Source: Stagonosporopsis chrysanthemi (Eukaryota; Ascomycota; Dothideomycetes; Pleosporales; Didymellaceae). Taken from it: a stretch of 27,706 nucleotides of DNA. The stretch is taken from the NCBI GenBank assembly GCA_022560025.1, contig JAFISE010000298.1, positions 1 to 27,706 on the forward strand, read 5' to 3'. How positions within the stretch are numbered: position 1 is the first letter of the stretch; each line of letters starts with the position of its first letter. A program made the translations under genes and the position numbers. The notes beneath the pieces were generated by a model that was given only the letters and a program-made list of their open reading frames with translations, searched no databases and was not told the origin of the DNA. Of the stretch, positions 1-9,919 are shown one piece after another.

Positions 1-97
<97 letters not shown>
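1..97. repeat. 97-nt homopolymer G run at window start
   Basis: The first 97 bases are all G with no interruption, followed at once by ordinary mixed sequence. A perfect G run this long at the end of a fungal contig is best explained as poly-G from two-colour sequencing chemistry or as assembler extension. It does not match the usual fungal telomere repeat (TTAGGG). It should not be treated as biological sequence without long-read confirmation. Confidence 0.9.
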
Positions 98-99
<2 letters not shown>

Positions 100-191
100 C
101 AACATCTCGGCCGTGACTGGCGCCATAACGTGATTGCGGCGTGTCAAATATGTATGTGAGCTTCTGTCGAAATAGCCCAACATATTATAGA

Positions 192-2156
192 TCAACAGAT
201 GACGAACTTTTGCCTGTACAAAGTCTTGCCATTGCCGGTTTTATCAGCATCCTCGATGCTGGCCGATAAAGCTGTTGTCTTCTGAGGCTCCGGGCTCTCG
301 TCTAAGACCCGGTGTCCAAAGTAATCTCCATCCATCCATCCATGCATATAGCAATCGCAGACAATGTGGTAGTTCCCAGTCCATTGTCCATCCTTTGCTT
401 TCTCCTTGCGAATGATGAAAGGAGTCGTGTCGCCGTCGAAGATCACGACCTGATCGCCGAGCCAGAAGTGTTCACTTGCCAATCCTACGTAGCCTGAGCT
501 CGTCTTTAGCAGTTTGCGACACGAGAGCTCATTCCTTTGCAGATTCGTGTATGCAGATGTCGCCCTCTCGTCCCGGCTTTTCGCCTGAGTCCACGAAATA
601 TCATACTTGGCCAGTCTAAGATCGATGGACCTAAATGTGGATAGAAGCACGGTGGTCATGGCTGCAGGGTGGTAGGGAGAATTATGAGGTGCAAGGATAT
701 CTGCTTCCGGACTCGTCTCTCGAGGTACTCCTTCCCTGTCAACTATCCTTTTCATGCTCTCATAGCCTGGCATGAGGTATTGAGAGGATCTTGAAAGTCT
801 ATGCAACGATAACTGGTGTTTCTTCGTCTTCCCAATTTTCTGTTTGTTTGTGCCCCACCCTGCGCTGTAGAAGCGTGCGTGGTCGACGATATCGTCGATG
901 TACACACCCGTGATTATCAGTTGGCCCTTATCAGTGGCCCGCAGTCGAGGGGAAACAGTTCCGCCAGACAGCCATAGCGATGACGGATGCCACATCCTAC
1001 TGCCTGGGACTGGATTTCGTGCCAGAAAAGGGACCCAAGATGGCTGCTGTGACTCATGGGATGCAATGCAACATTCATGCAGGATCGACAGGTTGCCACC
1101 TTCAAGATTACTCCTGGTGAAATCTTGAAAGACTTGAGCAGGGGAACTCTTATAGTTCGGCTTCAAGACAATCTCCTTAAGCATTCCCAGCAGGCCGTAG
1201 ACGCGATCCACATCCCTTTCGCATCGACGGCTCCGTGCAATATCGTAAATACTTTGAGCTAGCAGATTCGGTCTTCCTTCGTGAAAGATACGTCGAACGT
1301 CGAAAAGTTCCTTGATGGATTGCGCGAGTTCCAACATCTCAAATGCTTCTTCTAGATCAAAATTGCTTGCTTCCTTCTTGATGACATGAATAATCCCTTC
1401 AAGGGCACGGAGCAATAGGTCCTTGTTGAAAGCTAGCGAGCCACAGTGGAACTCCACGTCTTTGGCAAGAACGAACTCCTGTATGACCCATATACGGGTG
1501 AACCTGAAATAGTTGGTATGCGCAATTCACCAAGCTGTCTCTCAAGATAAGCAAGGAGCATGCTGAACTCACCACCCAGAAGTAAGACACGACATCCTAA
1601 GAAATCGTGCGGATGGAGTGAAGTCTTTCAAAGCTTTGGGGATATCCGGCGGGAAAGAGCTCACAGCTTTGTCACTGAAGGACGCGACAACCTCAAGGTG
1701 CGATGCACCTCTCTTTTGCATCACGGGAAGTAGAGGAAAGGGTGCAAGCCAAACAAGAACGCGTGTGGCACGTTGATATATGGCTTCCATGAGTGCAACC
1801 TGTTGGCCTCGCTCGTTTGAATCAAGTTGGTTGATGCATACGGCGTCAGCCCAAAGCATGCGTGGTCTGTTTTCCAGTCGGAGCTGTTGGAGCGCGTCGA
1901 ACAGGTTCTTGGTAATCAACGTGGAGTCATACTGGTTGGCGTTATCGTCTCGCTGGATGTAAAGCGGTTTTGTAGGAGGATCTATGCCCCACCTGTACGA
2001 CAGCGCCTCGTACGGATCCGAATGTAGAGTCGAGCTCTCTACCAGCTGGCATTGCAAAGGTGCCTCAAAGCTACCATCTGAACGTGCGAGACGAATGACT
2101 CGGATTGACTTCTCTGACTTGAGGGGTGCATATGTGTAGGTGGAGGAAGCTTCCAT
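192..2156 (-). CDS. HET-domain (heterokaryon incompatibility) protein, 2 exons
   Basis: The predicted product has 631 aa. Exon 1 is 2156..1573 and exon 2 is 1503..192, with a 69-nt GT-AG intron (donor gtgagt, acceptor atttcag). The HET domain spans about residues 49-205: YEALSYRWG at 49-57, LWADAVCINQLD at 101-112, and WFTRIWVIQEF across the splice (W195 is split by the intron). A later RDVDRVYGLLG block is also usual in the family. HET proteins trigger growth arrest or cell death when genetically different hyphae fuse; partner and allele specificity cannot be read here. The ATG at 2156 has an excellent context (caccATGG) and opens with the usual TYTYAPL-type start. No NACHT, WD or ankyrin region is visible in the C-terminal half. 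A TATA-like gttatac lies about 70 nt upstream. A (TCCA)4 run sits in the coding sequence near the 3' end. Confidence 0.87.
327..342. repeat. (TCCA)4 tetranucleotide run inside the HET coding region
   Basis: Four TCCA units in a row lie inside exon 2 of the HET gene. On the coding strand they encode part of the segment YMHGWMDGDYF, about 50 residues before the stop. The unit length is not a multiple of three, so gain or loss of one unit would shift the reading frame and change or truncate the C-terminus. Confidence 0.85.
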
Positions 2157-2778
2157 GGTGCGTGTCTCGGTGTCGATAAGGATCGTTTGAGCGGACCCGC
2201 ACAATCAGCGATTTTATCAGAGCTGATGTATAACGGTGCTCTCAGCTCAAGGTACTTATCATATTATGCGGCTGCAAAGGGTGCCGCATGACACGTTGTC
2301 ATGCAGATAACACAGCCTTGTGCAACCATCAACCTTAGAAGACCCACATGTTCCGGTCAGACCCGACGTCAAGCCTGCAGTGATTCCAAAGTACTAAACA
2401 AAAGCTCCTATGCTGTATAGCAGATAGCGGATTATTTTTGATGGTGCTGTATAGACGATTGGGAAAGCCTGAATCAGGGTTCGCAGGTCAAACAATCAGG
2501 AGCGGCTCTTGACAAAATAGTTTACCACATCATGGCACTCCATACATTTCGACAAGCACCAAAAGAGTTGAGTATCATTCTTATAAAAGGGTGGAGTGGG
2601 ATAGAGTGAAGGACGAGATGGGAGGTACAAGGGTTTCGGATTTTGCGTGAGAGGCATATAGAAGATGGCTGAATCGCGTTGTCGCAAGAGGTCTCATACT
2701 GGGATGGATGACTCTATGCGATTTGCAGTCTTCTGCCCCGGGGAACATTAATATCAACAATCTGCAACTACGTCCCCA
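2157..2778. other. Intergenic, HET gene 5' side to lipase 3' side
   Basis: These 622 bases hold the HET promoter (right of 2156 on the minus strand) and the 3' flank of the lipase gene. No convincing coding frame, RNA gene or repeat was seen; a 63-codon frame at 2496-2687 shows no protein-like features. Confidence 0.6.
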
Positions 2779-4992
2779 CTAGCTGCCCCCAGGAACCGGA
2801 ATCCCACTCGCACTCCTCTTCTTCCCCACCGCCTTCTTCCCCTCCCTCTTTTTCCCCTCTCCATCTCCCTGTTCCCGCAGACTCCCCACACTCCCTACAC
2901 TCAACCGACTCCCCCCCTTCTTCACACCCCCACTCTCCCCATGCCCTTCACCCACGACAACAGCACTAACCGCCTTCGCACTGCCGAGACTAATGCCCCG
3001 TTCCCCAAACCTGCTCTGCCGGCCACTCGCATTACCCGTGCCCGCGCTATTCGTCGACTCGAAGCTGCGCTTTGCCTTGACCGTCTTGTTTGGCGTGCTG
3101 GGCTCGGTGCCTGCGACGTCGTCGCTGGACCACCAGCCTTCGGGCCGCGAGGTGGAGGTCTGGGTCGTGAGTTGGGAGTCGTGGGCTGATGCGGCGGGGG
3201 AGGAGAGGGTGTGGACGGCGATTACTTTAGAGGCAGGCGAGGGTGTTGTTGGTGGTACGGGTTCTTTGAGGGCGTCGAGCGGGGTTTGGGGTGGTTGGGA
3301 GATTGCGTAGTGAGGTGGCGGGCTGTCTTTGAAGGGGAAGTTGGTGTGCGAGTGCGGTGGACTGCGGGGGGTGGTGCCGCGTGGGTGCGGGATGCGTGTT
3401 ATTTGTGCGAGGCGGGAGCGAGGACTAGGTTCTTTGTCTTCGTCGTCGCTCATGATGGTGCGGCGCGTGAGTTGCGAGACTTTCGTAGCGGGCGAACCTG
3501 CGGGGCTGGAGTCGCTTGCGCCGTCATGGTCGGGCGGGGCGATCTGGCGTGGCGAGGGCAGAGGTTTGCTGAAGTGGACTGGAGAGCGCAACGCTTTGTT
3601 CTTGTACGTATCAATCGTGTTGGAAGGGGCTGGTGCAGAAGCAGCGTGCTTGTCGAGCGCCTCGAAGACGTGCGGGAAGACGAGTTTGTCGACTGAGGAC
3701 GCCCAGAGGAAATCAAGGTGTTCGTAGTGGGGGATCTCTTTGGCGACGGTGTGGCGGGGAAGCTCCTTGAGCATGACATTAATGTCAACCAAGCTGTCTG
3801 AGCCACCCCAAACAAGGACGATGGGCGTCTTGATGTTGCGTGTGGGGAATTTGGCGACCTTGTAGTACTTTGAACGGTTGGAGGTGATTGGGTTTGGCGC
3901 CTCGTCGTCGTACATCTGGAAGACGCCATTGCGAATGATCTGAAACCAGTGCACTACGCTCTTCGTCGACGTGTACGAGTACAAATGTGGGTAGCTCGCC
4001 AGCTTCTGATCCGGGGTGATGTTGACAGCAGTCCAATTGAACAAGAACCTCAGACTCGTATCGATCAGTCTGACGAAAATCGGTGGGTACAGGATCGACT
4101 GCCACATGGTCGCAGAAGCCAGAATGGCCTTTCTCCCAAACGCCAGGTACAGGATATCCGGGCTGGCCTTGACGAACGAGTCGACGATTCCACTAGCAAC
4201 GCCCTTGGGACTCATAGCCGGCGCCAGCGCAATAAACACATCTACCTTCTCGTTCAGCGTGGGATGAATGCTGAGCGTGGCAAACGCCTGCGCCGTGCCC
4301 TGGCTAAACCCAATATAACTCAGACTGGGCTGATGGGTAGTTTCAAGAATATACGCAATCGAATCCGGGATATCATGGAAGGCAAACTGATCCATGCTAA
4401 AGTTCCAGAACTTGGGGTCCGTGGGCGCCGTATGGATGCTCTTCTTGCTGTACTTGTTTCCGCGGTTGTTGCCGAGCCAGACGTCGTAGCCGCGCTCGAC
4501 GAGCTCAAAGGGCAGACAGCGCTCGCGCTCCGTCAGACACACCCACACCTCACTGTTCATCATCAGGCCGTGGTGCAGGTACACGACCTTCTTCTTCAGG
4601 CCGTCTTTGCCCGGCCCGGCGTTGACGCGCTCGCCTTCCTCGCCGCGCTTCCAGCCCAGCCGGTGCAGGCCCAGCAGGTACCCGTCGCCGGTCTGCACAA
4701 TGTGCTCCTCGCAGTAGTAGCCGTACAGCTCGCATAGCTCGGTGAAGTCGCCGGCATTGGCAATGGCGGTCCAGACGTCTTTCTTCCTGTCACGCGACCG
4801 TCGCGAGGACGGGGAGGAGAGCTGGTTGAAGAGGCGGCGAGTGATGCGGTAGCAGGCATTGATGATAGGCGTGGGGAGGGCGAGGGTGATGACGGCAATG
4901 ACGGATTCGAGGGCGATGAGGAGGATCGAGAGGAGAAGGGCGAAGTACTCGCGCAGGTGCAGGCGGCCGAGGAACGGGATACGGAGAGCCAT
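2779..4992 (-). CDS. Acid-lipase-family steryl ester hydrolase (TGL1/YEH type), membrane-anchored
   Basis: A single open frame encodes 737 aa. Residues about 17-40 form one hydrophobic segment, the N-terminal membrane anchor expected for this family. An AB-hydrolase lipase region starts near residue 83 (LCELYGYYCEEHIVQTGDGY). Visible catalytic features are HHG at 140-142 (oxyanion side), GFSQG at 228-232 with Ser230 as nucleophile, GGSD with Asp399, and EHLDF with His425. Yeast relatives Tgl1, Yeh1 and Yeh2 hydrolyse steryl esters at lipid droplets or the plasma membrane; the same reaction here is inference. After about residue 450 comes a Ser/Pro/Lys-rich tail of about 285 residues with no domain, much longer than in yeast Tgl1. 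The ATG at 4992 begins MALRIPFLGRLHLREYF. The gene is divergent from PET191 across 376 bp. Exact substrate (steryl ester or triacylglycerol) is not decided by the sequence. Confidence 0.88.
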   Translation of the reverse strand: MALRIPFLGRLHLREYFALLLSILLIALESVIAVITLALPTPIINACYRITRRLFNQLSSPSSRRSRDRKKDVWTAIANAGDFTELCELYGYYCEEHIVQTGDGYLLGLHRLGWKRGEEGERVNAGPGKDGLKKKVVYLHHGLMMNSEVWVCLTERERCLPFELVERGYDVWLGNNRGNKYSKKSIHTAPTDPKFWNFSMDQFAFHDIPDSIAYILETTHQPSLSYIGFSQGTAQAFATLSIHPTLNEKVDVFIALAPAMSPKGVASGIVDSFVKASPDILYLAFGRKAILASATMWQSILYPPIFVRLIDTSLRFLFNWTAVNITPDQKLASYPHLYSYTSTKSVVHWFQIIRNGVFQMYDDEAPNPITSNRSKYYKVAKFPTRNIKTPIVLVWGGSDSLVDINVMLKELPRHTVAKEIPHYEHLDFLWASSVDKLVFPHVFEALDKHAASAPAPSNTIDTYKNKALRSPVHFSKPLPSPRQIAPPDHDGASDSSPAGSPATKVSQLTRRTIMSDDEDKEPSPRSRLAQITRIPHPRGTTPRSPPHSHTNFPFKDSPPPHYAISQPPQTPLDALKEPVPPTTPSPASKVIAVHTLSSPAASAHDSQLTTQTSTSRPEGWWSSDDVAGTEPSTPNKTVKAKRSFESTNSAGTGNASGRQSRFGERGISLGSAKAVSAVVVGEGHGESGGVKKGGSRLSVGSVGSLREQGDGEGKKREGKKAVGKKRSASGIPVPGGS

Positions 4993-5368
4993 GTCGAGCG
5001 CGTCGTGCGAGTCGAAGCTCCTCTGTGATGGAAAATGGTCGTGTGCGTCTCAACGCTCTTCCTCCATCAACAAAAGACGAGCACGCGATACCGTCTCAGA
5101 GATGAAGTCGAAAGAAACAAACGTGCCCCCGAACGTGCACCGTTCCGCTCTCATCACCCCCAAATGTGGAGAAATGACGTCTCATCTTGCCCGTCCTGAC
5201 ATGTGACGCCGCCCTAGCAGTCCAGCCCAGCCCAGTCCTGAAGCACTCCCGCGGCCAGCAGCCAGCCGCGCCGTTGTCTTGGCGCGTCCAAACGCCGACG
5301 AAACCGAACCACGCAAGCAGCGTGCGATCTCAACATCGAATGCGCCGCAGCACACTCGCGCCGCAACC
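4993..5368. promoter_or_regulatory. Bidirectional promoter region, lipase / PET191
   Basis: 376 bp separate the start codons of the lipase (-) and PET191 (+), so both promoters must lie here. No TATA box is obvious. A CRE-like TGACGTC lies at 5175-5181 (7 of 8 bases of the ATF/CREB palindrome). Function is inferred from position only. Confidence 0.5.
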
Positions 5369-5812
5369 ATGCCTCAATCATGTAAAGACATCCGTACGTC
5401 CCCTTCTTTTCCTTCATTGCTTACAGGACGCTAATCCACACCCCCAGGAGCCGCTCTAGCCTTCTGCCTGCAGAACAGCGACTGCATCATGATCGAGCGC
5501 CACACGCCCGGCGACTGCCTGCGGCCCCCGCTGAAATACACCCTGCCGACGCAATGCCAGCAGCTGCAGAAAGGCTATGCCGAGTGCAAAAAGGGCATGA
5601 TCGACATGCGGAAAAGGTTCCGTGGGAACAGGCCCATTGCCGTGCAGGGCCAACTGGAGACGGGCGCGTTTGGGCAGGGCAGGGCTGAGGCGGATGAGAA
5701 GCAGGGCACGATTGAGGAGAGGGGGTACATGCTCTATGCGGGGAGGCCGTACAAGGATGTCAAGGAGACGAAGGGGGATGAGGATCCCGAGGGCAAGGGG
5801 TTGGAGAGGTGA
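5369..5812 (+). CDS. PET191: Cytochrome c oxidase assembly protein PET191 (COA5 family), 2 exons
   Basis: Exon 1 is only 25 nt (5369-5393, MPQSCKDI plus one base) and exon 2 is 5448-5812. The 54-nt intron has donor gtacgt, a gctaatc branch-like site and acceptor cccag. The joined product has 129 aa. Its N-terminus (MPQSCKDIRAALAFCLQNSD) and the later KKGMIDMRKRFRGN block are characteristic of Pet191. Cysteines form CX9C pairs at C5/C15 and C45/C55, with C21 and C32 between them, as expected for an intermembrane-space twin-CX9C protein imported by the Mia40 route. Yeast Pet191 is needed for complex IV assembly. The C-terminal region after residue about 75 is polar and somewhat longer than in yeast. 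The ATG start is fixed by the conserved first residues. Confidence 0.95.
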
Positions 5813-6262
5813 GGGGATTTGTGAAGATAAGAAATGAGGGCTTTTGTTACATCAACGGCGTCGTGCATGGATGCCATGAGGCCATCTCCTCTCTGTATCA
5901 TCACGGCATGTAAGAACACTGTACAAGAATATGCAGGTCACATTGCTATGGACACCTGCGATCCAGCAAAGACGACTTGGCAAGCATGGAAGACAAGAGG
6001 CGAGGTACTCAGATCAGGACTCTGGACACACCTCTCGCAGAATACCGGAAGTCATAGAAACTCAGACGTCAGAAAACCAATGCTAACCACCATCTTCAAA
6101 GGCAGGTGAGTGCTCCGTTGCGTTTGTCCATCGCACATAGGCCGCTGCAGCATATCTCCAGATCAGATCCGCAGTCCTCTATTCAGAGTCAGTCATGCAG
6201 AAGTAAACAAGATCGAATGAACGGGTACCTCCAGGCGACAGACAACCTGATGACGCTCCTTC
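5813..6262. other. Convergent 3' intergenic region
   Basis: These 450 bases lie between the PET191 stop and the stop of the small secreted protein gene, which converge here. They should hold both 3' UTRs. No protein-like frame, repeat or RNA gene was recognised. Confidence 0.6.
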
Positions 6263-6622
6263 CTAGAGCTCACTGCGATCGATGCCGCCATGAGAAAAGG
6301 CGTCCTTCATGAGACGCTTGACGAACTGGCGGGGAACCAGAATAGGCAAGTCATCGTCGTACAGCCAATCATCCTCGGAGGTTAGCATCATGAAGTTTAC
6401 CGCAGGACAGCTATCAGCGACCTCTGCGAAGCGCCAGCCATTCTTGATCAGTTGGATGAGATTGGAACGTGAAAATAGCTCCGTGTCTTCATGGTCGCAA
6501 CCTGATATGTTCCTGCAGATTGGCACGGAATTGACAGCCAATGCGGAATCCATGCAGATGTCCATGCCGTTGCCAGCCATTGCGGCGCCAACAAGCATCG
6601 AGAGGATGCTGACGAGCTTCAT
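6263..6622 (-). CDS. Small secreted protein, 119 aa, four cysteines
   Basis: The frame begins at the ATG at 6622 (MKLVSILSMLVGAAMAGNG), a clear signal peptide with likely cleavage after AMA near residue 17. The mature part of about 100 residues has four cysteines (C23, C36, C42, C72), enough for two disulfides, and an acidic stretch EDDWLYDDD near residues 83-91. No known domain was recognised. Size, signal peptide and cysteines fit the broad class of fungal small secreted proteins, some of which are effectors; no such role can be claimed from sequence alone. The frame stays open upstream of 6622, but the signal peptide argues for this ATG. Its 3' end converges with PET191. No intron is needed. 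Confidence 0.7.
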   Translation of the reverse strand: MKLVSILSMLVGAAMAGNGMDICMDSALAVNSVPICRNISGCDHEDTELFSRSNLIQLIKNGWRFAEVADSCPAVNFMMLTSEDDWLYDDDLPILVPRQFVKRLMKDAFSHGGIDRSEL

Positions 6623-7049
6623 TGTAAGGAGTGTACGTTGTCTTGGCTGTGATGTGTGGTCGACCTGGATATCGTGGTGTGTGGTATTTGTAAGTTTGTT
6701 GTGCAAAGCGGACGTGGTATAGTTTGGTATAATATGGGATAACAGTGCAGTGGTGTAGCGTATGTCGGTGGTGGATGGAGGAAGAAGTCTGGCTGCGGCG
6801 CAAGAGAACAATTTAAGGGGCAGCCAGCACCCCTTCCTCGCTATCGCGTTGGTGACTGCTCCTGACTGCGTTTGTCTCTCTGGAGGTCGTTGCGTAGCTG
6901 GTCAGTACAAGTCCCTTGGGAAGGCGCAGACCGTCAACGTTGCAGTGGAGCTGTCAACCATACCACCCATCTCAAGGATCTATGCTATTCCCGCTGGCAC
7001 AAGAATAGTGTGTCTGTGATTTTCAGTAACTGTTTCTGGCTTACCTTCG
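6623..7049. promoter_or_regulatory. Upstream region of the small secreted protein gene
   Basis: These 427 bases lie between the small secreted protein start and the 3' end of the Zn2Cys6 gene. An AT-rich stretch about 105 nt upstream of the start (atattatacc on the minus strand) could serve as a TATA element. Nothing else was recognised. Confidence 0.35.
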
Positions 7050-9072
7050 TCACAGAATGAAGACGTACGGACTGTCAAAGCACTCGTCCCAGCCTGCTTC
7101 TCCGCGCGTCCAGTATCGTCGCAGGACAGCTCGAGCTTTCAAGGGGCTACTCGTGCCAAGAAGTCGACTGTGATCCTCTAGCCGCCTCTCGATCCAACGC
7201 CGTATCCCTTGATCATCGTGGTAGCCTGCTTCAACGCCAAGTACAGCTAGTGGGAATAACGCGTATTTGACCAGGTGTCGTGACGGGGCGGTAGTCTTCA
7301 GGTTCTCGAACAACCGCTTACCGTGAACGGTACGCATGGTGTCCATTTCCAAACTCTCAGGAAGCGCACCAACAGCTTGGAGAGACATAGTACAGTATAG
7401 TGCAATGGCCGATTGGTAAGTTGACCCGATCAACTGCCAATCAGTGTAACGCTCGCCAGGCTGAGCCCAGTCTTCTGGAGAAAACGCCTCGATTCGAGCG
7501 AGGATATCGTGCGCATCTAGATTATACTGAACTGTATCCTCAAAGGGCGACGTGGCGACCTCTTGTCTCAGGCGATTGATGCGGATGACCTCGATGAACA
7601 GCGTCGGCGGACATAGTATATAAGGGAAGATCAGGCTGTACATTTGTTCCACTTCCTTGATGTGCTGTTCGAGCTGCTCAGTGATGTCGATCTGCTCGGA
7701 GCCTGGTCCAAGACTATTGGAAAAGGTTATGATGCTGCGGAGTGTCAGGCAGTGCTATGGCGGGATTTGAGATGAACTCACATCAGAAAAATGACCAGCG
7801 CTGATGTCAAATATGGCGCTGTACGCAAGATTTGCTCAACACCGCCCCGTATATCAAGTAGCTGTTTGATACCTTTTGCATGGGATCGCCAGTCCCCGGA
7901 GCTGGCGTTCTGAACCTGGAGGAATTCGATCAGCCCTGTAACTGACAGCAGCAAGGTAAGCGATATTACTTACTTCCATGGCCATGAACATCAGAATACT
8001 ACTGATAGTGAGATCACTGCTGCGCGTCGTCTCTTTTGCAACGTTCTCGCTGAGAGCCCGGATGGCAAGACCTCGATACTTATAGACCTTGGATCGATTG
8101 CTGGCGATGACGGCACGATTGGAGCCTGGCGGTAATGTGTGTATGTAATGATTGACACCCAGACAGACGAGTGTGTGGTGCATTGCAGGGGGTAAAACAT
8201 GCAAAGCCCACAACGGAAAAGTAATGATAGCTGGGTTGGGTGCCAAAACGTCAGTCTCTCTGACCTCAGGCAGAATCCTAGTGTTGACTCACAGTGTGAG
8301 TACTACGACACCTTTCACATCAAGACACGAACTTACAATAGTTGACGGACTGCACCACCTCACAAGTCTCATTGGACAGATAATCATACGATGGTAGCTG
8401 ATTCATCTCCATGATCCACAACAGTCGCCGTAACTTTGCAAGGGGGTCTCGCTCAGTGGGGAACAAGACCTTGGCCTCCCAACCGTGCTCTGGTTTCAAG
8501 ACTTTCTTGAGATGTTTCTGGCTGCCAATTCGCCAGATACGATTTGCCAGTGCAATATTTGCTGAGGTTTCGGCAGACATTACCGCGATGTGCTCCGCCT
8601 GCTCCTCCTCTGTCAGGCTGTGCCACCATGTTGCGTTGTCTTCAAGGACCAACATGCTTGCGAGCTGGTTCTTGTAGAGTTCGATAGCTTCGGGACTAAG
8701 TTGGGGCTCCAGGGTAACGGGCCACTCAAGGATCGGGCTATCATCTCGTACAATAAATTCTGGCACATCAAAATTTTCCGGTCCTTCAGGCTCTGCAACG
8801 GGTGGAATAGGAATGGTTGGCGCGATGGGTTGGGCATCCTTTGGCCGGATCGTATACACCTTCGGCGCGCCATTCTTCTTTCTTCGTCTTGAAGTCACTC
8901 TCCCGGGTTCTACCCACTGCAGCGGCTTCTGGTCATCGTAACCCGGGCAATCCTTGCCAGCCTTGATGCATTTCTTGCAGTGAGGCAAGGTGTGATCACA
9001 TACTAAGCGTCGTTTAGAACACTCCCAGCACTGTCGAGTTGCTTTCTTTTCTCCACTTTCGGCTCGCTTCAT
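7050..9072 (-). CDS. Zn2Cys6 transcription factor with fungal-specific regulatory domain, 4 exons
   Basis: Exons: 9072..8337, 8287..7974, 7915..7782, 7734..7050, separated by introns of 49, 58 and 47 nt; the product has 622 aa. The binuclear zinc cluster is at residues 15-42, C-X2-C-X6-C-X6-C-X2-C-X6-C, followed by a basic RRRKK stretch. The middle and C-terminal parts (NYFNTRILPEV, then GDWRSHAKGIKQLL) resemble the Fungal_trans_2 class of regulatory domain. The protein is expected to bind CGG half-sites in the nucleus and control nearby genes. It is divergent from the RTA1-like gene, and the shared promoter has a CGG/CCG palindrome, so control of that gene and autoregulation are plausible. 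Intron 1 uses a less common GAG acceptor (8290-8288) and is the least certain junction; the frame and the YFN-R-x-x-PE block support it. Confidence 0.88.
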
Positions 9073-9330
9073 GGTTTCGTTCGGGAACGACAGTAGTCGA
9101 GGTCGCGCGGCACGTACTAGAGTCGAGTCGGTTGTGGCCGGATAACTGTCTAGACATTGGATGCGTGCTGCTCTGCATCTTTATTGCCTTTGGTGGTCGA
9201 GCTCAATGCCTCTGGCTGGTAGGGCTGACATGTGCCCCACCTGTCGTTGACAGTGTCAGCAGCCTCAATTCTTGGCCATATTATTGTCCGAAAACAGCCT
9301 AGTGGGCGAGGCTTGGTACGCTTTCGACGG

Positions 9331-9345
9331 TTCGGTCAAGCCGAA
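9331..9345. promoter_or_regulatory. Candidate zinc-cluster operator, TTCGG-N5-CCGAA
   Basis: The sequence ttcgg-tcaag-ccgaa is a perfect 5+5 palindrome with inverted CGG half-sites 5 bases apart. Zn2Cys6 dimers commonly bind CGG triplets whose orientation and spacing set specificity. Binding by the neighbouring regulator is inference from position. Confidence 0.4.
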
Positions 9346-9911
9346 GCGAATCTTGATCAAGCAAATGAGTGATTGCGTTGCATGTTGGTACGGAGTGGCT
9401 CGCTTCTCCTGGCAGGATGTGGTCGTGGTGGTTGGCTAGGAAGCGAAGGTGAGGAAAGAACAAAGAGTGCGACGTCATTGCTGACCTCGCTCAGGCTGTG
9501 TGCGTCCTATGCATCACGAACTTTTCCATTACATTACACAGTACTCAGGCACCATTGAGATGACAACGGCACAGTTGATTCGTGATCCAAGAAGTTGCCA
9601 CTTAGATGGCTCAGGGACACGGTAAGTGCCGACAAGACCACATGAACATCGCGAAGTGGTAGACTGTAGCACAGATCATTCGCGCTGCCCGATTGTTAAC
9701 TCGAACAGATTGATGGTCCAAGTACAGCCACATTGCGGCGAGAGCTTGCTTCGAGTATCTGTTCCCACCTCAATGTTCTCCGCACCCAGGTCGGAGAAGC
9801 ATGATATGTATGATTGGCCTGCAAAATTGCTCATTGGCTGCATTCCATTGTGTGCCGATCTGCTTTGGGGCAATAGGTCGCAACTACATTATTGGTATGC
9901 ATGAGAGCGAT

Positions 9912-9919
9912 TATAAGTA
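9912..9919 (+). promoter_or_regulatory. TATA-like element of the RTA1-like gene
   Basis: TATAAGTA lies 61-68 nt upstream of the start codon at 9980, a plausible distance for a TATA box with a short leader. Confidence 0.45.

Noticed and set aside
1..97. Telomere or natural G-tract
   Set aside because: No TTAGGG-type unit, only a homopolymer; artefact is more likely.
3211..3696. 161-codon plus-strand frame opposite the lipase
   Set aside because: It lies opposite the low-complexity lipase tail and its composition mirrors that tail.
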